Of a stretch of DNA of 64,000 nucleotides, positions 46,890 through 60,020 are shown one piece after another. Every line of letters begins with the position of its first letter. The first letter of the stretch is position 1. The notes beneath the pieces are model-generated. The model did no database searches. It worked only from the letters and a program-made list of their open reading frames with translations, and had not been told where the DNA came from. This DNA comes from Haematobia irritans (taxonomy: Eukaryota > Arthropoda > Insecta > Diptera > Muscidae), in contig NC_134400.1 in NCBI RefSeq assembly GCF_050003625.1, positions 190,183,726 to 190,247,725 of the forward strand, given 5' to 3'. The translations under genes were made by a program, and so were the position numbers.

Positions 46890-49800
46890 TATTACTTATA
46901 TAGAAAATATTACTTATATTAGAGGAAATTTTTTTCAAATTAAAAAAAATCCTTTATATAGGAAATTTAATTAATATTTTATTAATATAAGACATTATCT
47001 GATATTGTCATAAGTAAATATTTCAATTAAATAAATAAATATTTCAATATTTAATTTCTTTGCTATGGAAAATTTTGTCATAATTTCTTTGCAATATTAG
47101 AGGAAATTTTTGTAAAATTAAAAAAAAAAAAAAGAAAATTTTATATAAAAAATTTAATTAAAATTTATTATTATAAAATTTATTTATATAGGAAATTATC
47201 TGAAATTGTTGTTTCTATAGTAAATTTTATCAAAATTTCTTTGATATGGCAAATTTTGTTAACATTTCTTTGCTATAGGAAATGTTGTCAATATTTCTTT
47301 TCTATTGAAATTTTAGTAAACATTTCTTTGCTATAGGAAATTTTGTTGGAATTTCGTTGCTATAGAAAATTTCATCAAAATTTTCTGTGCTATAGAAAAT
47401 TTTTTAAAAATTTCTTTGCTGTAGGAAATTTTATCAAAATTCCTTTGCTTTTCGAAATTTTGTCCAAATTTCTTTCTTGTATAAAATGTTGTCAAATTTT
47501 CTTTGCTGTAGAAAATTTTGCCAAATTTTTTTTCCATAGCAAATTTTATCAAAATTTCTTTTCTATATGAAAATCTGCCAAATGTTTTTTTTAATTTCTT
47601 TGCTGTAGAAAATTTTGCCAATTTTTTTTTCCATAGCAAATTTTATCAAAATTTCTTTGCTATGGAAAATTTTGTCAAAATTTCTCTGCAATATTAGAGG
47701 AAATTTTTGTCAAATTAAAAAAAAAAATTTATATAAAAAATTTAATTAAAATTTATTATTATAAAATTTATTTATATAGGAAATTATCTGAAATTGTTGT
47801 TTCTATAGTAAATTTTATCAAAATTTCTTTGATATGGAAAATTTTGTTAACATTTCTTTGCTATAGGAAATGTTGTCAATATTTTTTTTTTCTATAGAAG
47901 TTTTAGTAAACATTTCTTTGCTATAGAAAATTTTGTTGGAATTTCGTTGCTATAGAAAATTTCATCAAAAATTTCTGTGCTACAGAAAATTTTTTTAAAA
48001 ATTTCTTTGCTGTAGGAAATTTTATCAAAATTCCTTTGCTTTTCGAAATTTTGTCCAAATTTCTTTCTTGTATAAAATGTTGTCAAATTTTCTTTGCTGT
48101 AGAAAATTTTGCCAAATTTTTTTTCCATAGCAAATTTTATCAAAATTTCTTTTCTATATGAAAATCTGCCAAATGTTTTTTTTAATTTCTTTGCTGTAGA
48201 AAATTTTGCCAATTTTTTTTTCCATAGCAAATTTTATCAAAATTTCTTTGCTATGGAAAATTTTGTCAAAATTTCTCTGCAATATTAGAGGAAATTTTTG
48301 TCAAATTAAAAAAAAAAAATTATATAAAAAATTTAATTAAAATTTATTATTATAAAATTTATTTATATAGGAAATTATCTGAAATTGTTGTTTCTATAGT
48401 AAATTTTATCAAAATTTCTTTGATATGGAAAATTTTGTTAACATTTCTTTGCTATAGGAAATGTTGTCAATATTTTTTTTTCTATAGAAGTTTTAGTAAA
48501 CATTTCTTTGCTATAGAAAATTTTGTTGGAATAGAATTTGTTGCTATAGAATTTTTTTTTTAATTTCTTTGCTGTAGGAAATTTTATCAAAATTCCTTTG
48601 CTATTGGAAATTTTGTCAAAATTTCTTTTGCTGTATAAAATTTTGTCAAAATTTCTTTGCTGTAGAAAATTTTGCCAAATTTTTTTCCATAGCAAATTTT
48701 ATCAAAATTTCTTTTCTATATGAAAATCTGCCAAATGTTTTTTTTTGTTTTTAATTTCATTGCTATTGGAAATTTTGTCAAAATTTCTTTGCTGTGTAAA
48801 ATTTTGTCAAAATTTCTTTGTTATAGGAAATTTTGCCAAATTTTTTTCCATAACAAATTTTATTAAAATTTCTTTTTTATATGTAATTTTAGTAAACACT
48901 TCTTGGCTTTGTTGGAATTTCGTTGCTATAGAAAATTTCGTCAAAAATTTCTGTGCTATAGAAAATTTTTTAAAAATTTCTGTGCTATAGAAAATTTTTT
49001 AAAAATTTCTTTGCTGTACGAAATTTTATCAAAATTACTTTGCTATTGGAAATTTTTGTCAAAATTTCTTTCCTGTATAAAATTTGGTCAAAATTTCTTT
49101 GCTGTAGAAAATTTTGCCAAAATTTTTTCCATAGCAAATTTTATCACAATTTCTTTTCTATATGAAAATCTGCCAAATGTTTTTTTAATTTCTTTGCTAT
49201 GGGAAATTTTGTCAAAATTTCTTTACTGTGTAAAATTTTGTCAAAATTTCTTTGCTATAGGAAATTTTGCCAAATTTTTTCCATAGCCAATGTTGTCAAA
49301 ATTTCTTTTCTATATGTAATTTTAGTAAACACTTCTTTGCTTTGTTGGAATTTCGTTTCTTTCCTGTATAAAAATTTGCCAAATTTTTTCCATAGCAAAT
49401 TTTATCAAAACTTCTTTTCTATATGAAAATCTGCCAAATGTTTTTTTTTTTTTTTAATTTCTTTGCTATTGGAAATTTTGTCAAAATTTCTTTGCTGTGT
49501 AAAATTTTGTCAAAATTTCTTTCCTGTATAAAATTTTGTCAAATTTTCTTTGCTGTAGAAAATTTTATCAAAATTTCTTTTCTATATGAAAACCTGCCAA
49601 ATGTTTTTTTGTTTGATTTTAATTTCTTTGCTATTGGAAATGTTGTCAAAATTTCTTTGCTGTGTAAAATTTTGTCAAATTTCTTTGTTATAGGAAATTT
49701 TGCCAATTTTTTTCCATAACAAATTTTATGAAAATTTCTTTTCTATATGTAATTTTAGTAAACACTTCTTTGCTTTGTTGAAATTTCGTTGCTATAGAAA

Positions 49801-50085
49801 ATTTCGTCAAAAATTTCTGTGCTATAGAAAATTTTTTAAAAATTTCTGTACGAAATTTTATCAAAATTACTTTGCTGTGTAAAATTTTGTCAAATTTTCT
49901 TTGCTGTAGAAAATTTTGCCAAATTTTTTTCCATAGCAAATTTTATCAAAATTTCTTTTCTATATGAAAATCTGCGAAATGTTTTTTTGTTTAATTTCTT
50001 TGCTATTGGAAATTTTGTCAAAATTTCTTTGCTATAGGAAATTTTGCCAAATTTTTTCCATAGCCAATGTTGTCAAAATATATAT
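46890..50085 (+). repeat. 29-bp minisatellite array, TTTGCTATAGGAAAT subtype, with ~591-bp higher-order repeats
   Basis: Units resemble those at 36-38.9 kb. A compound block (TTTCTTTGCTATGGAAAATT, then CAATATTAGAGGAAATTTTT, then an AT-rich stretch with AAAATTTATTATTATAAAAT) begins near 47056, 47655 and 48246, so the higher-order period is about 591-600 bp. A different set of compound repeats (TTCTATATGAAAATCTGCCA) fills 48700-50050. No coding content. Confidence 0.92.
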
Positions 50086-50089
50086 ATAT

Positions 50090-50530
<441 letters not shown>

Positions 50531-50754
50531 ACCACATAGAGGACAATTTTAACAAAATTGTATTTATATAAGAAATTTTCTAAATATTACGAATAAGATT
50601 TTCTCGTATTTTATCATTTTTGCCAAATTGACCATCGAAAATTTCATCAGTATTTTATAGCTATCGAAATTTTTTTAAAAATTATATATCTATGAGAAAT
50701 AAATTTCATAATCTTATTTCTAAAAGGAATTGTACAAATTGTGTCCTCACTTAC

Positions 50755-50812
50755 CAAATTCGTTAGGAATCCATTGCGAATGCCATCATTTGTAGCTGTG
50801 CTACGAGGGTAT
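50755..50812 (-). CDS. short internal coding exon of the minus-strand gene (5'-most exon found)
   Basis: The minus strand reads TTTTTATTACAG|ATACCC ... AATTTG|GTAAGTGAGG, with strong splice sites at both ends. Of three frames only one is open over the 58 bp: the first base completes a codon, then YPRSTATNDGIRNGFLTNL, ending at phase 0. That end is compatible with the phase-0 start of the exon at 5574-6269, giving FLTNL|SHQMRAV. The implied intron is about 44 kb, filled mostly with minisatellite and mobile elements. It is flanked by about 1.4 kb of unique DNA upstream. No domain is recognisable. Its membership in this particular gene is inferred from strand, phase and the absence of any other candidate acceptor. 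Confidence 0.7.
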
Positions 50813-52250
50813 CTGTAATAAAAATACGAAATAGGAGATTGTTAAAGACAGGTTTTTATAGTCTAGGTTCGAGAAACAAAGAAATCATAAATTTTCAAAA
50901 ACGGAAGTAATCCAGTAATCTTGGGATTATGAATCCCAAAAAAAAAAAATCATGCTTCACATAAAATTGCAGCATGCGAAATTGTATACCTGAATTTTTG
51001 TTCAGCAAATTCATATGAGGTCTAAAAACTCTCTGGGATATTTTAAATATCCAAAAGCAAAAATGTTTACAATGAGTGTAGGGCGGTACAATAAAGGATT
51101 TACGGTCGTTGAGATCAGAAGAATTGTCTATTTGGGAAATTCCTAGATTTGGATGAATGTAAAAGAAAACATGTGAATGATGAGCAGGTAAAACTTAAGA
51201 CAAACGATGGTATCTCTTGCCAAAACCTTCTTTTAATACAAATGGCTAAAGTTTATTAATCCTGGATTATATAGATTTTGTTTTTTTCAAACAGGTAGAA
51301 TGATATTTGAGAATCATATTCGCAGGGGTTATTTACTTCTTGCCAAAGATCTATTGATAGGATAAGAGTTTTCATTTTAAAACTATAATGATTTTATTAG
51401 AGAAATTTAGAAGATATTCTACTTCTATTTCAATCGTATAAAGCCCCTGGGAAATTTTTAAATAATTTTACATAGTGAAAAATTAAAATTTCTTAAGAAA
51501 TCACTAAATGTGGAAATAATTTTTCACAGTGAAAAACAAAAAAAATCTTACAAAATCGCCACATAAGACACTATGATAGAAAATGTTTTTCCCAATTACA
51601 TGCTAACATTTTTATTATAGAAAAAACTGTAAATAGTTAGAATCCAGTTAACTCCCTTCAATGTTTTAAACATGGAACTTAAAAATCAAATAAACCTTCA
51701 AATGTGTTAAAAATGGCAAAAATGCAACCACAGCATGATACTCTACAGGATGATGTGAGATAACAATGTATGAAGGATTCATGAATACCACAACGAGCAT
51801 ATTCATAGGTGGAGATTTTTTTTGTTTAGAAAAAGGATTTCTGAAAACAACAATGAAAAGGCCACCCATATGCATACAAAATTTTCAAAAATGTAAATAT
51901 CCTTTTGCTGTGTACACACACACACACACGCATACCCACACCTCTTCTCTTCTCTGTGTGTATTCTTATTGCCCCTAGTGAATGTAGCAGGATATGTGGA
52001 TAAATAGTAAAGTGTGTGTTGATTTTAAACATTTCCAGGAATTTTATATTATAATTGTTCATAGTCATACAAAGCGTATATTCTTTTAATATGGATGCTC
52101 AACAATGGCCCAGATAACACTAGGCTACAAGAAAAAATTTTAAAACACCAAGAAACCAAAGATCAATAAAATTCAATTAATTTAATTCAATTAACAAAAT
52201 CATTAAACGTAAGCAAATAGTATTACATAGTCATAAAACGGAAATTTCAA
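50813..52250. other. unique DNA, presumed intron
   Basis: Moderately complex, without mobile-element ends. A (CA)n patch, CACACACACACACACG, lies near 51915. No second exon with paired splice sites was found. Confidence 0.45.
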
Positions 52251-55200
52251 AATAAAATAATTTTGTCAAAAATTTATTTCTACAGGAAATTTTGTAAATT
52301 TTTTTCTTGAAAATATTCTCAAAATTTTATTTCTATAGAAAAATTTTGTCAAAATTTTATTTCTATAGAAAATTTTGTCAAAATTTTATTTCTAGAGAAA
52401 GTGTTGTCAAAAATTTTTTTTTCTATAGAAAATTTTGTCAAAATTTTATTTCTATAGAAAATTCTGTCAAAATTTTTCTATAGAAAACTTTATCAAAATT
52501 TTATTTCTATCGAAAATTTTATCAAAATTTCTACAGGAAATTTTGCCAAAACTTTATTTCTACAGGAAATTTTGTCAAAATCTTCTTTCTGTATAAAATT
52601 TTGTCAACATTTTATTTCTACAGAAAATTGTGTCAAAATGTTATTTCTATAGAAAATTCTGTCAAAATTTTATTTCTATAGAAAATTTTGTCAAAATTTT
52701 ATTTCTAGAGAAAGTGTTGTCAAAAATTTTTTTTTCTATAGAAAATTTTGTCAAAATTTTATTTCTATAGAAAATTCTGTCAAAATTTTTCTACAGAAAA
52801 CTTTATCAAAATTTTATTTCTATCGAAAATTTTATCAAAATTTCTACAGGAAATTTTGCCAAAAATTTATTTCTACAGGAAATTTTGTCAAAATCTTCTT
52901 TCTGTATAAAATTTTGTCAACATTTTATTTCTATAGAAAATTGTGTCAAAATAGAAAATTTTCGGCAAAATTTTATTTCTACAGGAAATTTTCTAAATTT
53001 GGTTTTTTACAGAAAAAATTTTCAAAATTTCTTTTTTTTTTAAATTTTATTAAAATTTTTCTGATATAGCAAAATTTGTCAAAATTGTATATCCTTAGAA
53101 AATTTTTGGCAACATTTTATTTCTATAGAAAATATTCGACAAAATTTTATTTCTATAGAAAAATTTTTCAACATTATATTTCTTTATAAAATTTTGCAAA
53201 ATTTTATTTTTATGGAAAATTTTGCCAAAATTTCTTTATTACAGGAAATTTTGTCAAAATTTCATTTATATAAGAAATTTTGTCAAAATTTCAATTCTAT
53301 AAGAAATTTTGTCAAAATTTTGTAGAAAATGTTATTTCTATAGAAAATTTTGTCAAAATTTTATTTCTATAGAAAATTATGTAAAAATTTTATTTCTATA
53401 GAAAATTTTGTTGAAATTTTATTTCTATAGAAAATTTTGTTGAAATTTTATTTCTATAGAACATTTTATCAAAATGTTATTTCTATAGAAAATTTTGCAA
53501 ATATTATATTGCTTTAGAAAATTTTGTCAACATTTTATTTCTATAGAAAATTATGTCAAAATTTTATTTCTATAGAAAATTTTGTCAAAATTTTATTTCT
53601 TTAGAAAATTTTATTTCTATAGAAAATGTGTTTAAAATTTTATTTCTATAGAACATTTTCTCAAAATTTTATTTCTAAAGAAGTTTTTATCAAAATTTTT
53701 TTTCTATAGAAAATTTTGCCAATATTATATTTCTTTAGAAAATTTTGCCAAAATTTTATTTCTATAGAAAATCATGTCAAAATTTTATTTCAATAAAAAA
53801 TTTTCTTTAGAAAATTTTATTTCTATAGAAAATTTTGTTAACATTTTATATCTATAGAAAATTTTGTCAAAATTTTATTTCTATAGAAAATTATGTCAAA
53901 ATGTTATTTCTATAGAAAATTTTGTCAAAATTTTATTTCTATAGATTTTTTTTTTAAATTTTATTTCTATAGAACATTTTCTCAAAATTTTATTTCTATT
54001 GAAAATTTTGTCAAAATTTTATTTCTATAGAAAATTTTGTTGAAATTTTATTTCTATAGAAAATTTTGTTGAAATTTTATTTCTATAGAAATTGTTGAAA
54101 TTTTATTTCTATAGAAAATTTTGTTGAAATTTTATTTCTATAGAACATTTTCTCAAAATTTTATTACTAGAGAAGTTTCTATCAAAATGTTATTTCTAGA
54201 GAAGTTTTTATCAAAATTTTATTTCTATAGAAAATTTTGCCAATATTATATTGCTTCAGAAAATTTTGTCAACATTTTATTTCTATAGAAAATTATGTCA
54301 AAATTTTATTTCTATAGAAAATTTTGTCAAAATTTTATTTCTTTAGAAAATTTTATTTCTATAGAAAATTTGTTTAAAATTTTATTTCTATAGAACATTT
54401 TCTCAAAATTCTATTTCTAGAGAAGTTGTTATCAAAATTTTATTTCTATAGAAAATTTTGCCAATATTATATTTCTTTAGAAAATTTTGCCAAAATTTTA
54501 TTTCTATAGAAAATCATGTCAAAATTTTATTTCAATAGAAAATTTTGTCAAAATTTTATTTCTTTAGAAAATTTTATTTCTATAGAAAATTTTGTTAACA
54601 TTTTATATCTATAGAAAATTTTGTCAAAATTTTATTTCTATAGAAAATTATGTCAAAATGTTATTTCTATAGAAAATTTTGTTAAAATTTTATTTCTATA
54701 GATTTTTTTTTAATTTTATTTCTATAGAACATTTTCTCAAAATTTTATTTCTAGAGAAAATTTTGTCAAAATTTTATTTCTTTAGAAAATTTTGCCAAAA
54801 TTTTATTTCTATAGATTTTTTTTTAAATTTTATTTCTATAGAACATTTTCTCAAAATTTTATTTTTAGAGAAGTTTTTATCAAAATAGAAAATTTTATTT
54901 CTATTGAAAGTTTTGTCAAAATTTTATTTCTATAGAAAATTTTGTTGAAATTTTATTTCTATAGAAAATTTTGTTGAAATTTTATTTCTATAGAAAATTT
55001 TGTTGAAATTTTATTTCTATAGAACATTTTCTCAAAATTTTATTACTAGAGAAGTTTTTATCAAAATTTTATTTCTATAGAAAATTTTGTTAAAATTTTA
55101 TTTCTATAGAAAATTTTCTCAAAATTTTATTTCTATAAAAAATTTTGTCAGAATTTTATTTCTTAGAACATTTTCTCAAAATTTTATTTCTAGAGAAGTT

Positions 55201-55958
55201 TTTATCAAAATTTTATTTCTATAGAAAATTTTGTCAAAATTTTATTTCTTTAGAAAATTTTATTTCTATAGAAAATTTTGTTAAAATTTTATTTCTATAG
55301 AAAATTTTCTCAAAATTTTATTTCTATAGAAAATTTTCTCAAAATTTTATTTCTATAAAAAATTTTGTCAGAATTTTATTGCTATAGAACATTTTCTCAA
55401 AATTTTATTTCTAGAGAAGTTTTTATCAAAATTTTATTTCTATAGAAAATTTTGTCAAAATTTTATTTCTTTAGAAAATTTTATTTCTATAGAAAATTTT
55501 GTTAAAATTTTATTTCTATAGAAAATTTTCTCAAAATTTTATTTCTATAGAAAATTTTCTCAAAATTTTATTTCTATAAAAAATTTTGTCAGAATTTTAT
55601 TTCTATAGAACATTTTCGCAAAATTTTATTTCTAGAGAAGTTTTTATCAAAATTTTACTTCTATAGAAAATTTTGTCAAAATGTTATTTCTATAGAAAAT
55701 TTTCGGCAAAATTTTATTTCTTTAGAAATTTTTCGGCAAAATTTTATTTTTATAGACAATTTTGTCAACATTTTATTTCTATAAGAAATTTTGTTAAAAT
55801 ATTATTTCTACTGGAAAATTTGCCAAAATTGTATGTCTATAAGAAATTTTGTTAAAATATTATTTTTACAGAATATTTTGTCAACATTTTTTTTACTACA
55901 GGAAATTTTGTCAAAATTTCTTGGTTAAAGAAAATTTTGTAAAAATTTAATTTCTTAT
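52251..55958 (+). repeat. 29-bp minisatellite array (longest)
   Basis: About 125 units of the canonical TTTCTATAGAAAATTTTGTC type. Compound blocks repeat: AAAGTGTTGTCAAAAATTTT near 52398 and 52713 (about 315 bp apart), and TTCTAGAGAAGTTTTTATCA several times between 53650 and 55650. The spacing of these marks suggests higher-order amplification. Not coding. Confidence 0.94.
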
Positions 55959-57074
55959 CCTAGTACCAAGTCGCCTGCCTTCTGCGACAAAAATTTCTGT
56001 TGCCTAGTGTAATGGCCATGCTGAGTGTGTCAGTAATTACTACTGAAACTGTAGCAATGCATCTTATACATAAACTATTTAGAACCTTATGGTTTCCTTT
56101 GCTTCTCAACAGTCCTGTTGCTGTTTCATATGCCATTGTCATAAATAGGATTTTGAAACACCTACGAACGTGTGAAGAAGATAAGGAAGCAGCAAAGAAA
56201 CTAGGTTTCTTTGTTGTATTTTTCGTCTGCATTAAAAAAAATAATAGAGTAAAAGAAATGTTAAGCCTATGAAGCGAAAGAATATACAGCAAAATCATGA
56301 AAATAGAGGTGGCACAGATTGACAGGTGATATTTAACAATGGTTTCTAAGATTAGAATTCTTTGAAATGAAAGACAAATGTAAAAGCCCCCCATAATGTG
56401 GGTCAAAACCAATGGGCATTTGCAACATCCATTTTGACTAGAAGAAATTGAAGAAAACTATTGTAGGAGGTAAAGAAAGTAGGATGCTTGTTAGCTATGT
56501 TCATTTTCCAGATTATTGATTCAGATTCAGTGCTAGCATTGCAGCTGCATAATCAGACGAGAAATATTTATGGTAATCTCCTTTTTTCCCTTTTTTCCCA
56601 ATCAAAGAAGAACATTTTGTAATTATCATTGGAATATATTGAATTTTCTTTTATAATATCTGAGAGCAAAAACGGAAGATTACAGATTATTATTTGGAAC
56701 TACATTTTCAATTAGATTCAATGGTCTGCAAATGATTAGGAGAAAAAAAAATATTGAAAGTAATCATGAAATTGTTAATAAAGAAAAAAAAACTATTGGA
56801 AAAAGAATGGTTTTTGCAGAGAAAGGAAAATGCAAAAAATATGATTGATAATCTTGGGAAGAATATATACAAACAGCACAGTAACAAGGTATTTATAGAA
56901 ACCAAAAAAAAAAAAAAAATAAATAAGGAAAATTAAGAATTCAAGATAAAAAAACAATAAAACTTATTAGGTATCCTGATAGGTATACTATCAATGATTA
57001 ATTAAGACTTCACTAATATACATTCGAAGATTTGTAAAAATATGTAATAAAAGAACAACGTTATCGACACCCAT
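55959..57074. other. unique DNA; weak coding signals only
   Basis: Both strands have open frames near 55960-56410. On the minus strand a good acceptor-like TTTTTTTTAATGCAG|ACG lies near 56235, followed by an open frame with KPSFFAASLSSSHVRRCF. No matching donor or start makes a convincing gene, and I do not recognise the product. The rest is AT-rich. Confidence 0.3.
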
Positions 57075-57385
57075 TTTCTAAACATTTTATTATATTTATA
57101 GAAAATTTTCTCAAAATTTTATTTCTATAGAAGATTCTATCAAAATTTTATTTCTATAGAAGATGTTATCAATTTTTTTTTTATAGAAAATTTTGTCAAC
57201 ATTTTATTTCTATAGAAGATTTTATCAAAATTTTATTTCAATAGAAAATTCTGTCAACATTTTATTTCTATAGAAGATTTTACTAAAATTTTATTTTTTA
57301 GAGACACTTTTGTCAATTTTTTTTTTATGGAAAATTTTGTCAACATTTTTTTTTTCCTATAGAAAATTTTGTCAAGATATGTCTG
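57075..57385 (+). repeat. short 29-bp minisatellite block
   Basis: About ten units with TTTCTATAGAAGATTTTATC variants. Confidence 0.88.
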
Positions 57386-57667
57386 TCCGATTTTTGTATA
57401 ATTATATTATCCTATAATACCATTTGAGATTATTAACTAAAAGTAATTAAGATTTACACTTATTTAAATTATTAAATGTTTAATACTGTGATATTTATGA
57501 AATGTAATTTCTATAAATCTATTGTAGACCCCTGAGGAAGCGATTCAATATCGTAATCGCGAAATATTGGGAATAATAAATAAAATATTTTAAAAAGACC
57601 TCGAGCTTGAAGAACCATTAATTTATAATTCTAACAAAAAGGTCGACCAAAAATCAAAACAAAAACT
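57386..57667. other. unique spacer between two minisatellite blocks
   Basis: Contains GTAGACCCCTGAGGAAGCGA and TTCAATATCGTAATCGCGAA. No feature recognised. Confidence 0.4.
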
Positions 57668-58083
57668 AATAAAATTTTATTTCTATAGAAAATTCTGTCA
57701 AAATTTTATTTCTAGAGAAAATTTTGTCAAAATTTCCTTTCTATAGAAGATTTTATCAAAATTTTATTTTTAGGGAAAATGTTGTCAAAAAAATGTTTTT
57801 TCTATAGAAAATTTTGCCAAAATTTTTTTTCTAGAGAAAATTTTGTAAATTTTTTTTTATGGAAAATTTTGTCTACATTTTATTTTTATAGAAAGTTTTG
57901 TCAAAATTTTATTTCTATAGAAAATTCTGTCAACATTTTATTTCTATAGAAAATTCTGTCAACATTTTATTTCTAGAGAAAATTTTGTCAAAATTTTATT
58001 TATAGAAAATTTTGTCAAATTTGTATTTCCATAGAAAAATTTGTCTACATTTTATTTCTATAGAAAATTCTGTCAAAATTAAT
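57668..58083 (+). repeat. short 29-bp minisatellite block
   Basis: About fourteen units, with TCTAGAGAAAATTTTGTC and TTCTGTCAACATTTTATT variants. Confidence 0.9.
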
Positions 58084-58480
58084 TAAGTAATCAATAAAAA
58101 AACTAAAATTAAAATAATCCTAAAATAAAAAAAAATAATAAAGAAAATAATAATATTTATAAAAGTTTTCTTATAGTTTGTAATTATAATAAATGATGTA
58201 ACCAATAAAATAAATTGAATCTTTTACCAAATTATAATTAAATTAAATTATTTGTTAGTACCTCAATAATTCCAAATTAAATTAATTTTAATACTGTATT
58301 AAATTATTTCTTAATACGTTAATAATCCCAATTTTTGGTGTTACATGTAATTTGCTTTATTCATATTCATATGCTTTATTCATATTACGAGAAATGCTTT
58401 GTGAATGAGTCGGAATTATGTTTGGATAATATAAAATAAATTTCAATAAATAAAAATTCATGTAATCCAAAAAACAGAAA
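58084..58480. repeat. AT-rich repeat, copy 1 of ~3
   Basis: AATTAAGTAATCAATAAAAA, then GTAACCAATAAAATAAATTG, TTAAATTAAATTATTTGTTA and the CAATAATTCCAAATTAAATT block recur in similar order at about 60027-60290 and, more weakly, 60300-60500. The hexamer array lies between copies 1 and 2. Confidence 0.6.
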
Positions 58481-59494
58481 ATACTAATACTAATACTAAT
58501 ACTAATACTAATACTAATACTAATACTAATACTAATACTAATACTAATACTAATACTAATACTAATACTAATACTAATACTAATACTAATACTAATACTA
58601 ATACTAATACTAATACTAATACTAATACTAATACTAATACTAATACTAATACTAATACTAATACTAATACTAATACTAATACTAATACTAATACTAATAC
58701 TAATACTAATACTAATACTAATACTAATACTAATACTAATACTAATACTAATACTAATACTAATACTAATACTAATACTAATACTAATACTAATACTAAT
58801 ACTAATACTAATACTAATACTAATACTAATACTAATACTAATACTAATACTAATACTAATACTAATACTAATACTAATACTAATACTAATACTAATACTA
58901 ATACTAATACTAATACTAATACTAATACTAATACTAATACTAATACTAATACTAATACTAATACTAATACTAATACTAATACTAATACTAATACTAATAC
59001 TAATACTAATACTAATACTAATACTAATACTAATACTAATACTAATACTAATACTAATACTAATACTAATACTAATACTAATACTAATACTAATACTAAT
59101 ACTAATACTAATACTAATACTAATACTAATACTAATACTAATACTAATACTAATACTAATACTAATACTAATATTAATACTAATACTAATACTAATACTA
59201 ATACTAATACTAATACTAATACTAATACTAATACTAATACTAATACTAATACTAATACTAATACTAATACTAATACTAATACTAATACTAATACTAATAC
59301 TAATACTAATACTAATACTAATACTAATACTAATACTAATACTAATACTAATACTAATACTAATACTAATACTAATACTAATACTAATACTAATACTAAT
59401 ACTAATACTAATACTAATACTAATACTAATACTAATACTAATACTAATACTAATACTAATACTAATACTAATACTAATACTAATACTAATACTA
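58481..59494. repeat. (ACTAAT)n hexanucleotide microsatellite, ~169 units
   Basis: Essentially perfect ACTAAT hexamers for just over 1 kb, with one visible variant (ATATTAAT near 59171). It ends ACTACTAAATTTTAGACCG. It is not the insect telomere repeat TTAGG. Confidence 0.98.
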
Positions 59495-60020
59495 CTAAAT
59501 TTTAGACCGTTAGCCTCTACACGGACGAAAAAGACTGTTTTTCATATGTTTGGGAGTAAAAATTATATGTTTGGAACTCAAATTTTTTAACACAATTTTT
59601 TTAAGAGCAAGCATATAATGTTCATAAACTATCATAACATGTTTGGGACATATATGTTAATATGTTAGAACATATTATGTTTGGGACATAAAATGTTTGT
59701 AAATATAATATGCTAGATGCAAACATATATATTAATTTGGAAATAGCCTATAAACATATATGTGTTTAGAAAGAGAGACCTAGAGAATATGCTGCAAGTA
59801 AAATAATGGAAGCAAGAAATTGGCGCCTTAAAAATATATCCACGCAAAGAAACTTTCATTAAAATTTTTTACTACCTGTGTGTGCCCTTAGGTGAAATAT
59901 AATATGTTTGACCAATACAAACAATATTTTGTTTGAACCAATCCTGAAAATATATATGCTTGAAGCAAAATGTGTTTGGGGTATATGTTACAGAAGCGTT
60001 TTTTTGAGTTAATTTGTAAT
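59495..60020. mobile_element. probable MITE or foldback with ATATGTTTGGGACATA repeats
   Basis: TATATGTTTGG, ACATGTTTGGGACATATATG, TATTATGTTTGGGACATAAA and ATATGTGTTTAG recur on both strands within about 450 bp, forming short dyads. No ORF and no clear termini, so the type is uncertain. Confidence 0.4.

Noticed and set aside
51666..52068. Overlapping short frames on both strands near the (CA)n patch
   Set aside because: Composition follows the CACACA repeat; no splice sites or motif support.
55960..56412. 150-codon minus-strand open frame as a membrane protein
   Set aside because: Hydrophobic in part, but it crosses an acceptor-like site with no consistent exon structure; a plus-strand frame of similar length overlaps it. 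No recognisable motif.
58481..59494. Telomeric or interstitial telomere repeat
   Set aside because: The hexamer ACTAAT does not match TTAGG or related insect telomere repeats, and higher flies use retrotransposon or satellite telomeres.
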